DNA from: Scybalocola_A sp900557175
Lineage (GTDB): Bacteria > Bacillota > Clostridia > Lachnospirales > Lachnospiraceae
Direction: 5' to 3'
Length of the DNA stretch: 42,660 nt
Assembly: GCA_937890745.1 (NCBI GenBank)
Contig: CALADH010000063.1
Location: 1 to 42,660 of the forward strand
Positions within the stretch are counted from its first letter, which is position 1. Each line of letters starts with the position of its first letter. The position numbers and the translations under genes were made by a program. Of this stretch, positions 24,338 to 32,492 are shown piece by piece. Under the pieces are notes generated by a model that was not told where the DNA came from, ran no database searches, and saw nothing but the letters and a program-made list of their open reading frames with translations.

Positions 24338-25033
24338 TTATTCTCCTCTTTTTATAATCAATGTTGTAAAATAACCGTAATCTCTGGCTGTATCCATCGG
24401 CCCGATATACGCATCCGCCATGCCCACATTCGAAAGCACCGTTGTGTGCTCTAAAAGATGCCGCGCCTCAAGAATGTCCGCAATTTCTTTCATATGGCTG
24501 CCTGCCTTCATAACAACAAGATTGTCAAACCGGTCAAGCATTGCTTCAAGACTCGATGTCCCCTTCAAAGAAGAAATAACGCCGAGACTTTCATTGCCCT
24601 CCACAAGACTTACCTGTGCCAGCGCCGCACCGCTGCAAAATGACGGTATTCCCGGAATAATTTCCGTGTCATAGCCCAGCTGATGCACCATTTGATTTAC
24701 ATAAGTATATGTACTATAAACCGAAACATCACCTAAAGTAATCATCGCAATATCCATATCCCGGTCTAAAAATTCTGTCAGAAGCTGCGCTGCCTCTTTC
24801 CGGCACTGCTGCCTGACTGCTTTATCTTTTGCCATTTTAAAAACAACTTCTATAATCTCTTTTTCCGACAAATCAATCACCTGAGAGATGATACTTAAAG
24901 CTGTGCTTTTTTCCCCCGGCTCTTTGACCGGACAGGCAATGACCTTTGTATTTTCAAGCACTTCCTTTGCTTTCAATGTTAAAAGTCCTGCATCCCCCGG
25001 ACCTACGCCGATACCATATAATTTTCCTGCCAT
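24338..25033 (-). CDS. cbiL: Cobalt-factor II / precorrin-2 C20-methyltransferase
   Basis: 231 residues from ATG 25033 (MAGKLYGIGVGPGD), seven bases after AAGGAGG; a start twelve codons upstream lacks a ribosome site. CbiL/CobI features are GVGPGDAGLLTLKAKEVL, CPVKEPGEKS, AMITLGDVSVYSTYTY, IPGIPSFCSGAA and VMKAGSH. It methylates C20 of the cobalt-loaded ring as the first dedicated corrin step. A 112-base gap with a likely promoter separates it from cbiET. Confidence 0.95.
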   Translation of the reverse strand: MAGKLYGIGVGPGDAGLLTLKAKEVLENTKVIACPVKEPGEKSTALSIISQVIDLSEKEIIEVVFKMAKDKAVRQQCRKEAAQLLTEFLDRDMDIAMITLGDVSVYSTYTYVNQMVHQLGYDTEIIPGIPSFCSGAALAQVSLVEGNESLGVISSLKGTSSLEAMLDRFDNLVVMKAGSHMKEIADILEARHLLEHTTVLSNVGMADAYIGPMDTARDYGYFTTLIIKRGE

Positions 25034-25107
25034 AAAATTCCTCCTTGTTATGCCTATACCATGGTCCAAAGCGGCAAAAGACTTTTTGTCCCTGCATCTT
25101 CTTATGT

Positions 25108-25136
25108 ATCATAGCACAAAATAGCGTCCGTGTACA
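25108..25136 (-). promoter_or_regulatory. Possible internal promoter upstream of cbiL
   Basis: In the gap between cbiET and cbiL the minus strand shows an extended -10 (TGCTATGAT; TATGAT at 25108-25113) with a 17-base spacer to a weak -35 TGTACA (25131-25136). It would give cbiL and downstream genes their own transcript. Confidence 0.4.
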
Positions 25137-25145
25137 GAAATCCGT

Positions 25146-26351
25146 CTAACGAATCCCCTCCGTCACACCGGAAACTAACGTCACCGTATTATTGTTTTCA
25201 ATCATATGATAACTTCCCAGAGCACGGCTGCGCCCGACAGACGCCTGCACTATCGAAAAATCCGAAAATCTTTCTTTTAAACAGGTGACCGCCTCTGCAA
25301 GTGTTTCTACAGTCACACATGCAATAACAACTTTAATTCCCGCGCCCATCCCGCGTATTTTATCAATCATCGCTTTCATTTCACGGCCGGAACCACCGAT
25401 AAAAATATGTGTCGGCATCGGAAGCTCCCCGATTTTCTCACCGGCCATCCCTTCAATAACTTCAAGATTATCAAGTTCAAACTTTTCTTTATTTTTTCGT
25501 ATAAGCTCCGCCGCCTCTGTATGGCGCTCAATCGCATACACCCGGCCAAACGGACACTGCCTTGCACATTCCACCGATACAGAGCCTGTGCCTGCACCGA
25601 TGTCCCACACAACGGCATCCGGTGTCAGCGACAGCTTGCCTAAAATCATCCAGCGGATTTCTTCCTTTGTCATCGGCGTCTTTCCCCGGATAAAATCGTC
25701 ATCTTTCAAAAGCGGCTTAAAGACAGCCGTGCGCGGCACTTCATTTTTAATAAAAACGACCGACAGGCTGTCAAAAACCTGCCCGGCAAAAGATGCGGCC
25801 TCCCCCGATACGATTGATTCATTATCATAGCTTAAACATGATGCGGCACTCATCAAAAGATTGCCCCATCCATATTTGTCAAGAACAGTGCCAATCCAGC
25901 CCGGCCCCTTTTGCTTATCGCACAAAATAAAAACTTTTTTATGTTCCGCAGCCGCACGGCAAAGCTTTCCTTCATCTAAGTTTCTGCCATGGGCACTCAA
26001 AAACATAGCATCCTCCAACGTTTCACCGAGACGCGCCGCAAAAAACTGCATTGAACCAATCCCCGGAATCACCTCTATTTTTTTATCCGGAAGGTTTGTT
26101 TTAATGGTCTTATAAAGACTATACATCAGCGGATCGCCGGACACAACGACAGCCACATGCTTTGTCTGTGAAAGCCGTCCGATTTCATCGATGGCTGCCA
26201 TGACAGGCCCCATCGGCCGCACATCCCTATGTCTTATTTCCGGCACATACCTTTTATCTGCAATCACAATGTCCGCCGTCTTAATAACATCCATGCCTGC
26301 CGGAAGCATATATTTATTCTGTCCCGGCCCGGCGCCGATTACTGTAATCAT
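25146..26351 (-). CDS. cbiET: Fused cobalt-precorrin-7 C5- and cobalt-precorrin-6B C15-methyltransferase (decarboxylating)
   Basis: 401 residues. The N-terminal half (1 to about 205) is a CbiE-type methylase: VIGAGPGQNKYMLPAG, VVVSGDPLMYSLY, VIPGIGSMQFFAARLG. The C-terminal half is CbiT, a classical SAM methyltransferase with GKTPMTKEEIRWMILGKL, VWDIGAGTGSVSVECA (248-263), YAIERH and HIFIGGSG. The product therefore methylates C5 and C15 and removes the acetate carboxylate at C12, as the fused CobL does. It overlaps cbiD by four bases. Confidence 0.96.
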   Translation of the reverse strand: MITVIGAGPGQNKYMLPAGMDVIKTADIVIADKRYVPEIRHRDVRPMGPVMAAIDEIGRLSQTKHVAVVVSGDPLMYSLYKTIKTNLPDKKIEVIPGIGSMQFFAARLGETLEDAMFLSAHGRNLDEGKLCRAAAEHKKVFILCDKQKGPGWIGTVLDKYGWGNLLMSAASCLSYDNESIVSGEAASFAGQVFDSLSVVFIKNEVPRTAVFKPLLKDDDFIRGKTPMTKEEIRWMILGKLSLTPDAVVWDIGAGTGSVSVECARQCPFGRVYAIERHTEAAELIRKNKEKFELDNLEVIEGMAGEKIGELPMPTHIFIGGSGREMKAMIDKIRGMGAGIKVVIACVTVETLAEAVTCLKERFSDFSIVQASVGRSRALGSYHMIENNNTVTLVSGVTEGIR

Positions 26352-27436
26352 CCTTCTTCTCCTTTCGTCACTGCCAAAATCACATCACTGATATTTTCAC
26401 TGCTTCCGATGGTTTCTCCATCTTTGTCAAGAAGCATCACCCCGATTTTAATATCACCGCCGGTGCGGAGCCTGCACTTATGCGCCGCCGTCTCAGCAAT
26501 CTGATCCCATATACATTCAAGACCTGCTTCTTTAATAACTTCTATATTTTTTTGTATTGTTCTGCACTGATAAAGCTTTTCAATGAGCGGCCTTTGTGCA
26601 CCATTGAGTGCCGCAAACGTACACACAGTTTCTCTGCGGCCGTCAGCCACATGACTGTGTGTATTCATGATATCTGCCGCAACCTTGACAAGCTTTCCAG
26701 CAAAACCGGCAATAAGAATCGTTTCAGCCTCCATGCGGCATGCTTCATCAAGCATATAGCCGACATAATTACTTATCTGTACAAAATCCATACGGCCGTA
26801 TTTTTCTAAAAGCGCCGTCTCCGCACTGTTGCCCGGCACAAATACAACATGCTTTGTCTTGGAAAGGCGCACCGAAAGCTCTGCCGACAATGAATCCTTC
26901 ATCGCTTCATCGCTCATCGGACGCACAATACCGGTTGTTCCAAGCACTGACAGGCCTCCGACAATACCAAGTCTCGGATTAAATGTCTTTTCTGCCAGCG
27001 TTTCACCATCCCTGATAGAAACAGTCACAGCCGCCCCAAGTCCTCCGATAACCTTCCGCACATGTGTTTCTATCATCTGACGCGGCACCGGATTAATCGC
27101 CGGTTCGCCGACCGGCAATTTAAGGCCCGGCTCAGTCACTGTTCCAATGCCTTCACCGCCAATGAATACAATAGGGCCGTCTTCCGCCTTAATATCTGTC
27201 ACGGCACTTACCCGGCAGCCGTCAGTGATATCCGGATCATCCCCGGCATCTTTAATGACACTGCACTTCGGATAACTTTCCGCAATAATTTCAAGCTGCA
27301 CGCGCCGTCCGACGGGCGTATCCACCTCAACCGCCGCCGGACAGCTACCCGTCTTCTGCCATATGGCCGAAGCATAAGCACAGGCTGTGGCACACGTTCC
27401 GGTTGTCACACCCTCTCTGAGTATCTTTTCTTTCAT
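26348..27436 (-). CDS. cbiD: Cobalt-precorrin-5B C1-methyltransferase
   Basis: 362 residues beginning LREGVTTGTCATACAYASA, the CbiD hallmark. Others are VIKDAGDDPDITDG, PVGEPAINPVPRQMI, LGIVGGLSVLGTTGIVRPMS and NTHSHVADGR. CbiD methylates C1 using SAM and is specific to the anaerobic route. It is the first gene of the long minus-strand unit, with AAAAGGAG seven bases before the ATG and a candidate promoter about 65-90 bases upstream. No cobalamin riboswitch is visible ahead of it. Confidence 0.97.
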   Translation of the reverse strand: MKEKILREGVTTGTCATACAYASAIWQKTGSCPAAVEVDTPVGRRVQLEIIAESYPKCSVIKDAGDDPDITDGCRVSAVTDIKAEDGPIVFIGGEGIGTVTEPGLKLPVGEPAINPVPRQMIETHVRKVIGGLGAAVTVSIRDGETLAEKTFNPRLGIVGGLSVLGTTGIVRPMSDEAMKDSLSAELSVRLSKTKHVVFVPGNSAETALLEKYGRMDFVQISNYVGYMLDEACRMEAETILIAGFAGKLVKVAADIMNTHSHVADGRRETVCTFAALNGAQRPLIEKLYQCRTIQKNIEVIKEAGLECIWDQIAETAAHKCRLRTGGDIKIGVMLLDKDGETIGSSENISDVILAVTKGEEG

Positions 27437-27499
27437 AGCCTTCTCCTTTTATTTAACAAATATCTTTCGCATACTTTCGCACACGGTATATTTTTCAGC

Positions 27500-27528
27500 A
27501 TTATTCTGCAAGTAATTTTCTGTGTCAT
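27500..27528 (-). promoter_or_regulatory. Candidate promoter of cbiD
   Basis: On the minus strand ATGACA (27523-27528) and AATAAT (27500-27505) each match the sigma-A consensus at five of six positions with a 17-base spacer. The predicted start lies about 57 bases before the cbiD ATG, just after the csp terminator. Confidence 0.45.
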
Positions 27529-27534
27529 AAGATG

Positions 27535-27572
27535 GAAAAAGGGCTATCCCTCAACAAAGAGATAACCCTTTC
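27535..27572 (-). terminator. Rho-independent terminator of the cold-shock gene
   Basis: On the minus strand AGGGTTATC and GATAGCCCT flank a loop of about 15 bases and are followed by TTTTTCC. It separates the csp gene from the cobalamin unit. Confidence 0.8.
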
Positions 27573-27663
27573 CTAATCGCTAAGTACAATACTATTTTAT
27601 ATTTTTATAATTTCACAATTACTCTAAAATCTATATAACATAAAAAGGTACTGAAACTTCGGA

Positions 27664-27864
27664 TTATAATTTTACAACGTTTGTTGCCTGAGGTCCTTTA
27701 GCGCCGTTTACAATTTCAAATTCAACAGCCTGACCTTCTTCCAATGATTTAAAACCATCCATCTGTAAACCTGTATAATGTACAAATACATCATTACCCT
27801 GTTCGTCACAGATAAAGCCATAGCCTTTTTGGTTATTAAACCACTTTACTGTACCTTTGTTCAT
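27664..27864 (-). CDS. Cold-shock domain protein
   Basis: 66 residues from ATG 27864 (MNKGTVKWFNNQKGYGFI), seven bases after GGAGGA. A single cold-shock domain carries both RNA-binding motifs, KGYGFI (RNP1) and VFVHY (RNP2), and ends PQATNVVKL. It binds single-stranded RNA or DNA and acts as an RNA chaperone. It is a lone transcript with a strong promoter and its own terminator. The 48-base leader starts in a perfect hairpin. Csp paralogues are too alike to give a precise letter. Confidence 0.95.
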   Translation of the reverse strand: MNKGTVKWFNNQKGYGFICDEQGNDVFVHYTGLQMDGFKSLEEGQAVEFEIVNGAKGPQATNVVKL

Positions 27865-27895
27865 CTTAGAATCCTCCATTCTACAACACTGAGCA

Positions 27896-27913
27896 CGTAC
27901 ATACTAATGTACG
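27896..27913 (-). other. Hairpin at the 5' end of the csp mRNA
   Basis: CGTACAT-ACTA-ATGTACG is a perfect 7-bp stem with a 4-base loop. It coincides with the predicted transcription start, so the message would begin in the stem. Such 5' hairpins can stabilise mRNA; a temperature effect is speculation. Confidence 0.5.
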
Positions 27914-27918
27914 AGTTT

Positions 27919-27947
27919 AGAATATCATAATCTAATATGACTGTCAA
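27919..27947 (-). promoter_or_regulatory. Strong sigma-A promoter of the cold-shock gene
   Basis: On the minus strand a perfect -35 TTGACA (27942-27947), a 17-base spacer and -10 TATTCT (27919-27924) precede the csp leader. Confidence 0.8.
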
Positions 27948-28063
27948 ACAAATTTTATCGCATTTTTCCTTATTTTTCCACTTTTTTCAAATTTTTTTAG
28001 TCTAATTGTCAAAAACCACTAGCTTTATTAAGCATTTTATATTATTATATGTTGTTAGAGTAT

Positions 28064-28069
28064 TATAAT
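28064..28069 (+). promoter_or_regulatory. Probable -10 element of pyrBI
   Basis: A perfect TATAAT lies 20 bases upstream of the pyrB ATG at 28089; the -35 region is AT-rich without a clear match. The predicted leader is only about 12 bases, leaving no room for a PyrR-type attenuator. AGGAGG follows at 28078-28083. Confidence 0.4.
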
Positions 28070-28088
28070 CTACAATCAGGAGGTAACC

Positions 28089-29009
28089 ATGAGACACTTA
28101 ATCAGTCCGTTAGATTTATCTGTCGAAGAAACAGAAGAAATTCTCCTTTTAGCGGAGGATATCGCCAAGGATCCATCCAGATATTCCGAAGTCTGTAAAG
28201 GTAAAAAAATCGCAACTCTATTTTATGAACCAAGTACGCGTACCCGTTTAAGCTTTGAAGCGGCAATGCTTAATCTCGGCGGCAATGTCCTCGGTTTTTC
28301 CAGCGCCGATTCATCTTCTGCGGCAAAAGGCGAAAGTGTTGCCGATACAATCCGCGTTATTTCCGGCTATGCTGATATTGCAGCAATCCGCCATCCGAAG
28401 GAAGGTGCCCCTTATGTCGCATCCCTTCATTCTCTGATTCCGGTCATTAATGCCGGCGACGGCGGTCACCAGCATCCGACACAGACATTGACAGACCTTT
28501 TAACTATTCACTCCTTAAAGGGTGGTCTTGAAAACCTGACAATCGGTCTTTGCGGCGATTTAAAATTCGGACGTACCGTCCATTCCTTAATTAATGCCCT
28601 TGTCCGCTATACAGGGATCCGTTTTGTCCTTATATCTCCGGAAGAATTACGTCTTCCGACATACATTAAAACAGACGTTTTACAGGCAAAAAATGTACCT
28701 TATAAAGAAACCGAAGCTTTAGAGGATGTTATGCCTGAGCTTGACATTTTATATATGACACGTGTACAAAAAGAACGTTTCTTTAACGAGGAAGATTATA
28801 TCCGCTTAAAGGACCGCTATATTCTTGACAAAGCAAAAATGGCTTACGCTAAAGATGATATGCTCGTTCTGCACCCGCTGCCGCGTGTCAACGAAATTTC
28901 TGTTGAGGTTGATGATGATCCGAGAGCTGCCTACTTTAAACAGGCACAGATGGGTGTCTATGCCCGCATGGCTCTGATTATGAAACTTTTAAATCTAGAA
29001 CTTAAGTAG
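28089..29009 (+). CDS. pyrB: Aspartate carbamoyltransferase, catalytic subunit
   Basis: 306 residues. Carbamoyl-phosphate-binding STRTR (49-53) in FYEPSTRTRLSFEAAM, the HQHPTQTLTDL motif (127-137), GDLKFGRTVHS and LVLHPLPRVNEIS (HPLPR 262-266) are all present. The enzyme condenses carbamoyl phosphate with aspartate in the second step of pyrimidine synthesis. AGGAGG lies five bases before the ATG. pyrI follows after nine bases, predicting an E. coli-like allosteric holoenzyme, which is not the Bacillus arrangement. Confidence 0.98.
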   Translation: MRHLISPLDLSVEETEEILLLAEDIAKDPSRYSEVCKGKKIATLFYEPSTRTRLSFEAAMLNLGGNVLGFSSADSSSAAKGESVADTIRVISGYADIAAIRHPKEGAPYVASLHSLIPVINAGDGGHQHPTQTLTDLLTIHSLKGGLENLTIGLCGDLKFGRTVHSLINALVRYTGIRFVLISPEELRLPTYIKTDVLQAKNVPYKETEALEDVMPELDILYMTRVQKERFFNEEDYIRLKDRYILDKAKMAYAKDDMLVLHPLPRVNEISVEVDDDPRAAYFKQAQMGVYARMALIMKLLNLELK

Positions 29010-29018
29010 GAGGTTGCT

Positions 29019-29444
29019 ATGTTAAATATAAGCGGTATTGAAAACGGCTATGTGATTGACCATATCGCCGCCGGAAAAAGTATGGATATTTACAAATATT
29101 TAAAGCTCGGAAAGCTGGACTGTCAGGTTGCCATCATCAAAAATGCAACAAGCAGCAAGATGGGCAAAAAAGATATTATTAAAGTTCAGGGTGAAATGAA
29201 CCTTGATCTGGATATTATCGGTTTTGTTGACAATAACATTACTGTCAACGTTATCCGCAACGGAAAAATTGTTGAAAAGAAAAATCTTACACTGCCTGAA
29301 AAGGTGACAAACGTCATCCGCTGTAAAAACCCAAGATGCATCACATCTATTGAGCAGGAGCTTCCGCACGTATTTAAGCTGACAGATCCTGAGAAAAAGG
29401 TGTACCGCTGCATCTACTGCGAAGAAAAATTCTCATCCAAATAA
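29019..29444 (+). CDS. pyrI: Aspartate carbamoyltransferase, regulatory subunit
   Basis: 141 residues. The N-terminal allosteric domain (about 1-95) binds nucleotides. The C-terminal zinc domain has cysteines 102 and 107 (CKNPRC) and 131 and 134 (CIYC), the four-Cys site that contacts PyrB. It confers feedback control by pyrimidine and purine nucleotides. It has its own AGGAGG site and a shared bidirectional terminator downstream. Confidence 0.97.
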   Translation: MLNISGIENGYVIDHIAAGKSMDIYKYLKLGKLDCQVAIIKNATSSKMGKKDIIKVQGEMNLDLDIIGFVDNNITVNVIRNGKIVEKKNLTLPEKVTNVIRCKNPRCITSIEQELPHVFKLTDPEKKVYRCIYCEEKFSSK

Positions 29445-29460
29445 ATGAATATCATTTTGT

Positions 29461-29510
29461 AAAAAGTTATAGCCGGTCACCCATAAGGGCATCCGGCTAT
29501 AACTTTTTAT
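29461..29510. terminator. Bidirectional terminator between pyrI and ftsH
   Basis: AAAAAGTTATAGCCGG (29461-29476) and CCGGCTATAACTTTTT (29493-29508) form a long perfect stem, with A-runs and T-runs on both sides. It can serve pyrBI on plus and ftsH on minus. Its edge overlaps the ftsH stop codon. Confidence 0.9.
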
Positions 29511-31483
29511 GCATCGTGCGTTTCACACGGTTCTTTTGCTTCAATGGCCTCATGCTCTATAATTTTCATAAATTCAGCACCTGTGATCGTCTCTTTTTCA
29601 AGAAGATACTGCGCAGATTTATCGAGGTCTTCACGATTCTCCTGTAAAATCTTTACCGCTGATGCATATGCCGCTTCAAGTGTCTGACGTACAATTTCAT
29701 CAGCTCTTGCCATTGTCTCGTCCGAGCATGTCTTTACGGGACGGCCATCCATATACTGGCTTCCCGGAAGTTCAAGTCCCATCATACCAAACTCTTTAGA
29801 CATACCGTACATCGTCACCATCTTGCGTGCAAGATCTGTCGCTTTTTCAATATCATTTGACGCTCCGGTTGTCACAGCATTAAATTGAACTTCCTCCGCC
29901 GCACGGCCGCCGAGAAGTGTGACAATCTCCTGAAGCATCTCATCCTTTTTCATAAGAAAACGTTCTTCTTCCGGCATCTGCATTGTGTAGCCAAGCGCCC
30001 CGGAAGTTCTCGGAATAATCGTAATCTTCTGAATCGGCTGCGTGTGCTTTTGACGTGCAGCCACGAGCGCATGTCCAATCTCATGATAAGCAACAATTGT
30101 CCGCTCATCCTTTGACATAATATGGTTCTTTCGCTGCTGTCCCGCAATAATGACTTCCACCGATTCAAACAAATCTTCCTGAGAAATAAGACGTCTGTTA
30201 AGGCGCACCGCACGCAGCGCCGCCTCGTTGACAATATTCGCCAAATCAGCACCGGAAGCACCGGAAGTTGCCAGTGCAATTTCATTCAAATCAACACTTT
30301 CATCAAGGCGGACATTCTTGCAATGGACTTTAAGAATATCAATACGTCCCTGCTTATCCGGCTGTGTGACTTGGATAGTCCTGTCAAAACGTCCCGGACG
30401 GCGCAGCGCCTTATCAAGTACCTCCGGACGGTTTGTTGCCGCCAGCACAACAATCGCCTTGCTGTTATCAAAGCCATCCATCTGCGTCAAAAGCTGATTT
30501 AACGTCTGCTCACGCTCATCATTGCCGCCAATCTGATTATCACGGCTCTTGCCGATTGCATCAATCTCATCAATAAAAACAATACATGGCGCTTTTGCCG
30601 ATGCCTGTTCAAACAAATCGCGGACACGCTTTGCGCCCATGCCGACAAACATCTCAACAAAATCTGAACCGGATATTGAGAAAAACGGGACACCTGCCTC
30701 GCCGGCAACAGCCTTTGCAAGAAGCGTCTTACCTGTACCCGGAGGGCCTACAAGCAGGGCGCCCTTCGGCAGCTTTGCACCAATATCTGTATACTTGGCC
30801 GGATTGTGCAGATAATCAACAATCTCCACCAAAGACTCCTTTGCCTCATCCTGACCCGCCACATCCTTAAATGTGACACCTGTACCATTTTCAACATAAA
30901 TCTTTGCATTGCTCTTTCCTGCCGCGCCAAGTCCGCCGCCCATCTTGCTCATCAGCTTACGGCTTGTCAGAGACATCAGCCACCACATGAGAAGAATCGG
31001 CAGTACCCACATCAGAATCGTAATCACTGGTGAAGCTTTCGTCGGAATTTCCGAGCGTACATTGACACCGTGCTCATTCAGAAGCGGAAGCAGCGTATCA
31101 TCATTGAGATAACCTGTATAATAAGTCATCTCTGTAAGCATCGACTTTGCATCATCCTTTTCATTCGGAACAATCACGATCTGACCTTCGCCTGCATCAA
31201 AAACAACAGACTCTACCTTATCATCCTTAACTTTCTGGACAAATTCTGTGTACGATATTTCCTTGCTGGACGCATTCTTCACCCATGATCCTAAAAAGCT
31301 GTTAATCAGAAGTGAAAATAATACGCCTATAACAAGATAAATAATAATTTTATCAAATCTCGGAGCTTTTGGCATATTCCCATCCGGGCCTGCCCCCTGT
31401 CCGCCTCGGTTATTATTCATACCGCCTGTACCGGCGCCCTGACTTTTCTTCAAATCCGGACCTGTCTGCTGGTTATTTTCCAT
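29507..31483 (-). CDS. ftsH: ATP-dependent zinc metalloprotease FtsH
   Basis: 658 residues from ATG 31483 (MENNQQTG), eight bases after AAGGAGG. A Gly/Asn-rich cytoplasmic tail (1-40) is followed by TM1 (46-66), an extracytoplasmic domain, TM2 (153-171), Walker A GPPGTGKT (246-253), Walker B IVFIDEID (301-308), the second region of homology, and the zinc motif HEIGH (467-471; many orthologues have HEAGH). It is a membrane-anchored hexameric AAA protease for quality control of membrane and regulatory proteins. A CIRCE operator at its promoter implies HrcA-controlled heat-shock expression. Confidence 0.97.
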   Translation of the reverse strand: MENNQQTGPDLKKSQGAGTGGMNNNRGGQGAGPDGNMPKAPRFDKIIIYLVIGVLFSLLINSFLGSWVKNASSKEISYTEFVQKVKDDKVESVVFDAGEGQIVIVPNEKDDAKSMLTEMTYYTGYLNDDTLLPLLNEHGVNVRSEIPTKASPVITILMWVLPILLMWWLMSLTSRKLMSKMGGGLGAAGKSNAKIYVENGTGVTFKDVAGQDEAKESLVEIVDYLHNPAKYTDIGAKLPKGALLVGPPGTGKTLLAKAVAGEAGVPFFSISGSDFVEMFVGMGAKRVRDLFEQASAKAPCIVFIDEIDAIGKSRDNQIGGNDEREQTLNQLLTQMDGFDNSKAIVVLAATNRPEVLDKALRRPGRFDRTIQVTQPDKQGRIDILKVHCKNVRLDESVDLNEIALATSGASGADLANIVNEAALRAVRLNRRLISQEDLFESVEVIIAGQQRKNHIMSKDERTIVAYHEIGHALVAARQKHTQPIQKITIIPRTSGALGYTMQMPEEERFLMKKDEMLQEIVTLLGGRAAEEVQFNAVTTGASNDIEKATDLARKMVTMYGMSKEFGMMGLELPGSQYMDGRPVKTCSDETMARADEIVRQTLEAAYASAVKILQENREDLDKSAQYLLEKETITGAEFMKIIEHEAIEAKEPCETHDA

Positions 31484-31509
31484 ACTTATCCCTCCTTCGG
31501 AAATCATCA

Positions 31510-31536
31510 TTAGCACTCTGGCACTCGGAGTGCTAA
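31510..31536. promoter_or_regulatory. CIRCE element (HrcA operator) upstream of ftsH
   Basis: TTAGCACTC-N9-GAGTGCTAA is a perfect match to the CIRCE consensus. It lies between the predicted -10 (31551-31556) and the ftsH ribosome site, covering the start of transcription. Confidence 0.95.
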
Positions 31537-31550
31537 CCTAATGTAATTTT

Positions 31551-31578
31551 ATTCTATCACACATTCATGATTTATCAA
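31551..31578 (-). promoter_or_regulatory. Promoter of ftsH
   Basis: On the minus strand -35 TTGATA (31573-31578), a 16-base spacer and an extended -10 TGATAGAAT (TAGAAT at 31551-31556) are seen, just upstream of the CIRCE element. Confidence 0.65.
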
Positions 31579-31611
31579 GGGATTGTCTTCGGATTTCATA
31601 CTTTTTTCATT

Positions 31612-32490
31612 TTATTTTGCTTTTTTTAATAATGCTTCAAGTTCTTCCTTTGTAAATGTATAGTCTGTATTGCAGAAATGACAGTGAACTTCTGCAGGCT
31701 TGTCGTCATCAATTAATGACTGGATTTCCTTTTTGCCAATACTGATCACAACCTTTTCTACCTTTTCTCTTGAACAGTCGCAATAAAACTTCGTACCCGA
31801 TTTGTCAAGCACTTCATGGGAAAGTCCGTCAAGCACCTTATCCGCAATCAGCTCCGGTGTCAAGCCTTCATCGAGCATCTGTGTCACTGACGGCAGCTTA
31901 TTCAGATTTTCCTCAAGCTTTGCAATCACTTCTTCCTCTGCAAACGGCATCAGCTGCAAAATAAAACCTCCGGCCTGACGCACTGTATTGTCTTTTGCCA
32001 TAAGTACGCCAAGCGCCACACTCGAATTGACCTGCTCGGATGTTGCAAAATAATAAGTCAGATCCTCTGCAATCTCTCCCGAAACAAGATGTGTCTGACC
32101 GGAATAGGGCTCTTTCATTCCCATATCTTTAATCACCGTGAGCACTCCCATATCCAGTGCGCCGCCCACATCAAGCTTGCCTGCCTTACTCGGCGGAAGC
32201 ATCACATCCGGATTTTCCACATAGCCTTTCACATTCGCCTTTGCATCGGCTGTCACAGTCAGCCCCTTAATCGGACCGCTGCACTTAATCTGAAGTGTCA
32301 GCCGGTCATTCTCTCCTTTTTGCATCGCGCCCATCATCGCGCCGGCTGTCAGAAGACGTCCCAGCGCCGCTGTCGCCACAGGGCTTGTATTATGCCGGCT
32401 TCTTGCTTCCTCCACAAGTTCTTTTGTCGTTGCCGCAAACAGACGCACCTGATGATTTGCCGCCGTTGCTCTTATAATATAATCTGACAT
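31612..32490 (-). CDS. hslO: Redox-regulated chaperone Hsp33
   Basis: 292 residues from ATG 32490 (MSDYIIRATAANHQVR), with GAGGAA upstream. Hsp33 features are SPVATAALGRLLTAGAMMG, the variable middle, and C-terminal zinc cysteines CDC (237, 239) and CHFC (270, 273). The oxidised, zinc-free form holds unfolded proteins during oxidative stress. It starts two bases after the methyltransferase stop, and ftsH follows with its own promoter. Proteostasis genes are thus neighbours. Confidence 0.97.
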   Translation of the reverse strand: MSDYIIRATAANHQVRLFAATTKELVEEARSRHNTSPVATAALGRLLTAGAMMGAMQKGENDRLTLQIKCSGPIKGLTVTADAKANVKGYVENPDVMLPPSKAGKLDVGGALDMGVLTVIKDMGMKEPYSGQTHLVSGEIAEDLTYYFATSEQVNSSVALGVLMAKDNTVRQAGGFILQLMPFAEEEVIAKLEENLNKLPSVTQMLDEGLTPELIADKVLDGLSHEVLDKSGTKFYCDCSREKVEKVVISIGKKEIQSLIDDDKPAEVHCHFCNTDYTFTKEELEALLKKAK

Positions 32491-32492
32491 CA

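Noticed and set aside
27437..27535. Cobalamin riboswitch ahead of cbiD
   Set aside because: No B12 box or core elements; the gap is too short and AT-rich.
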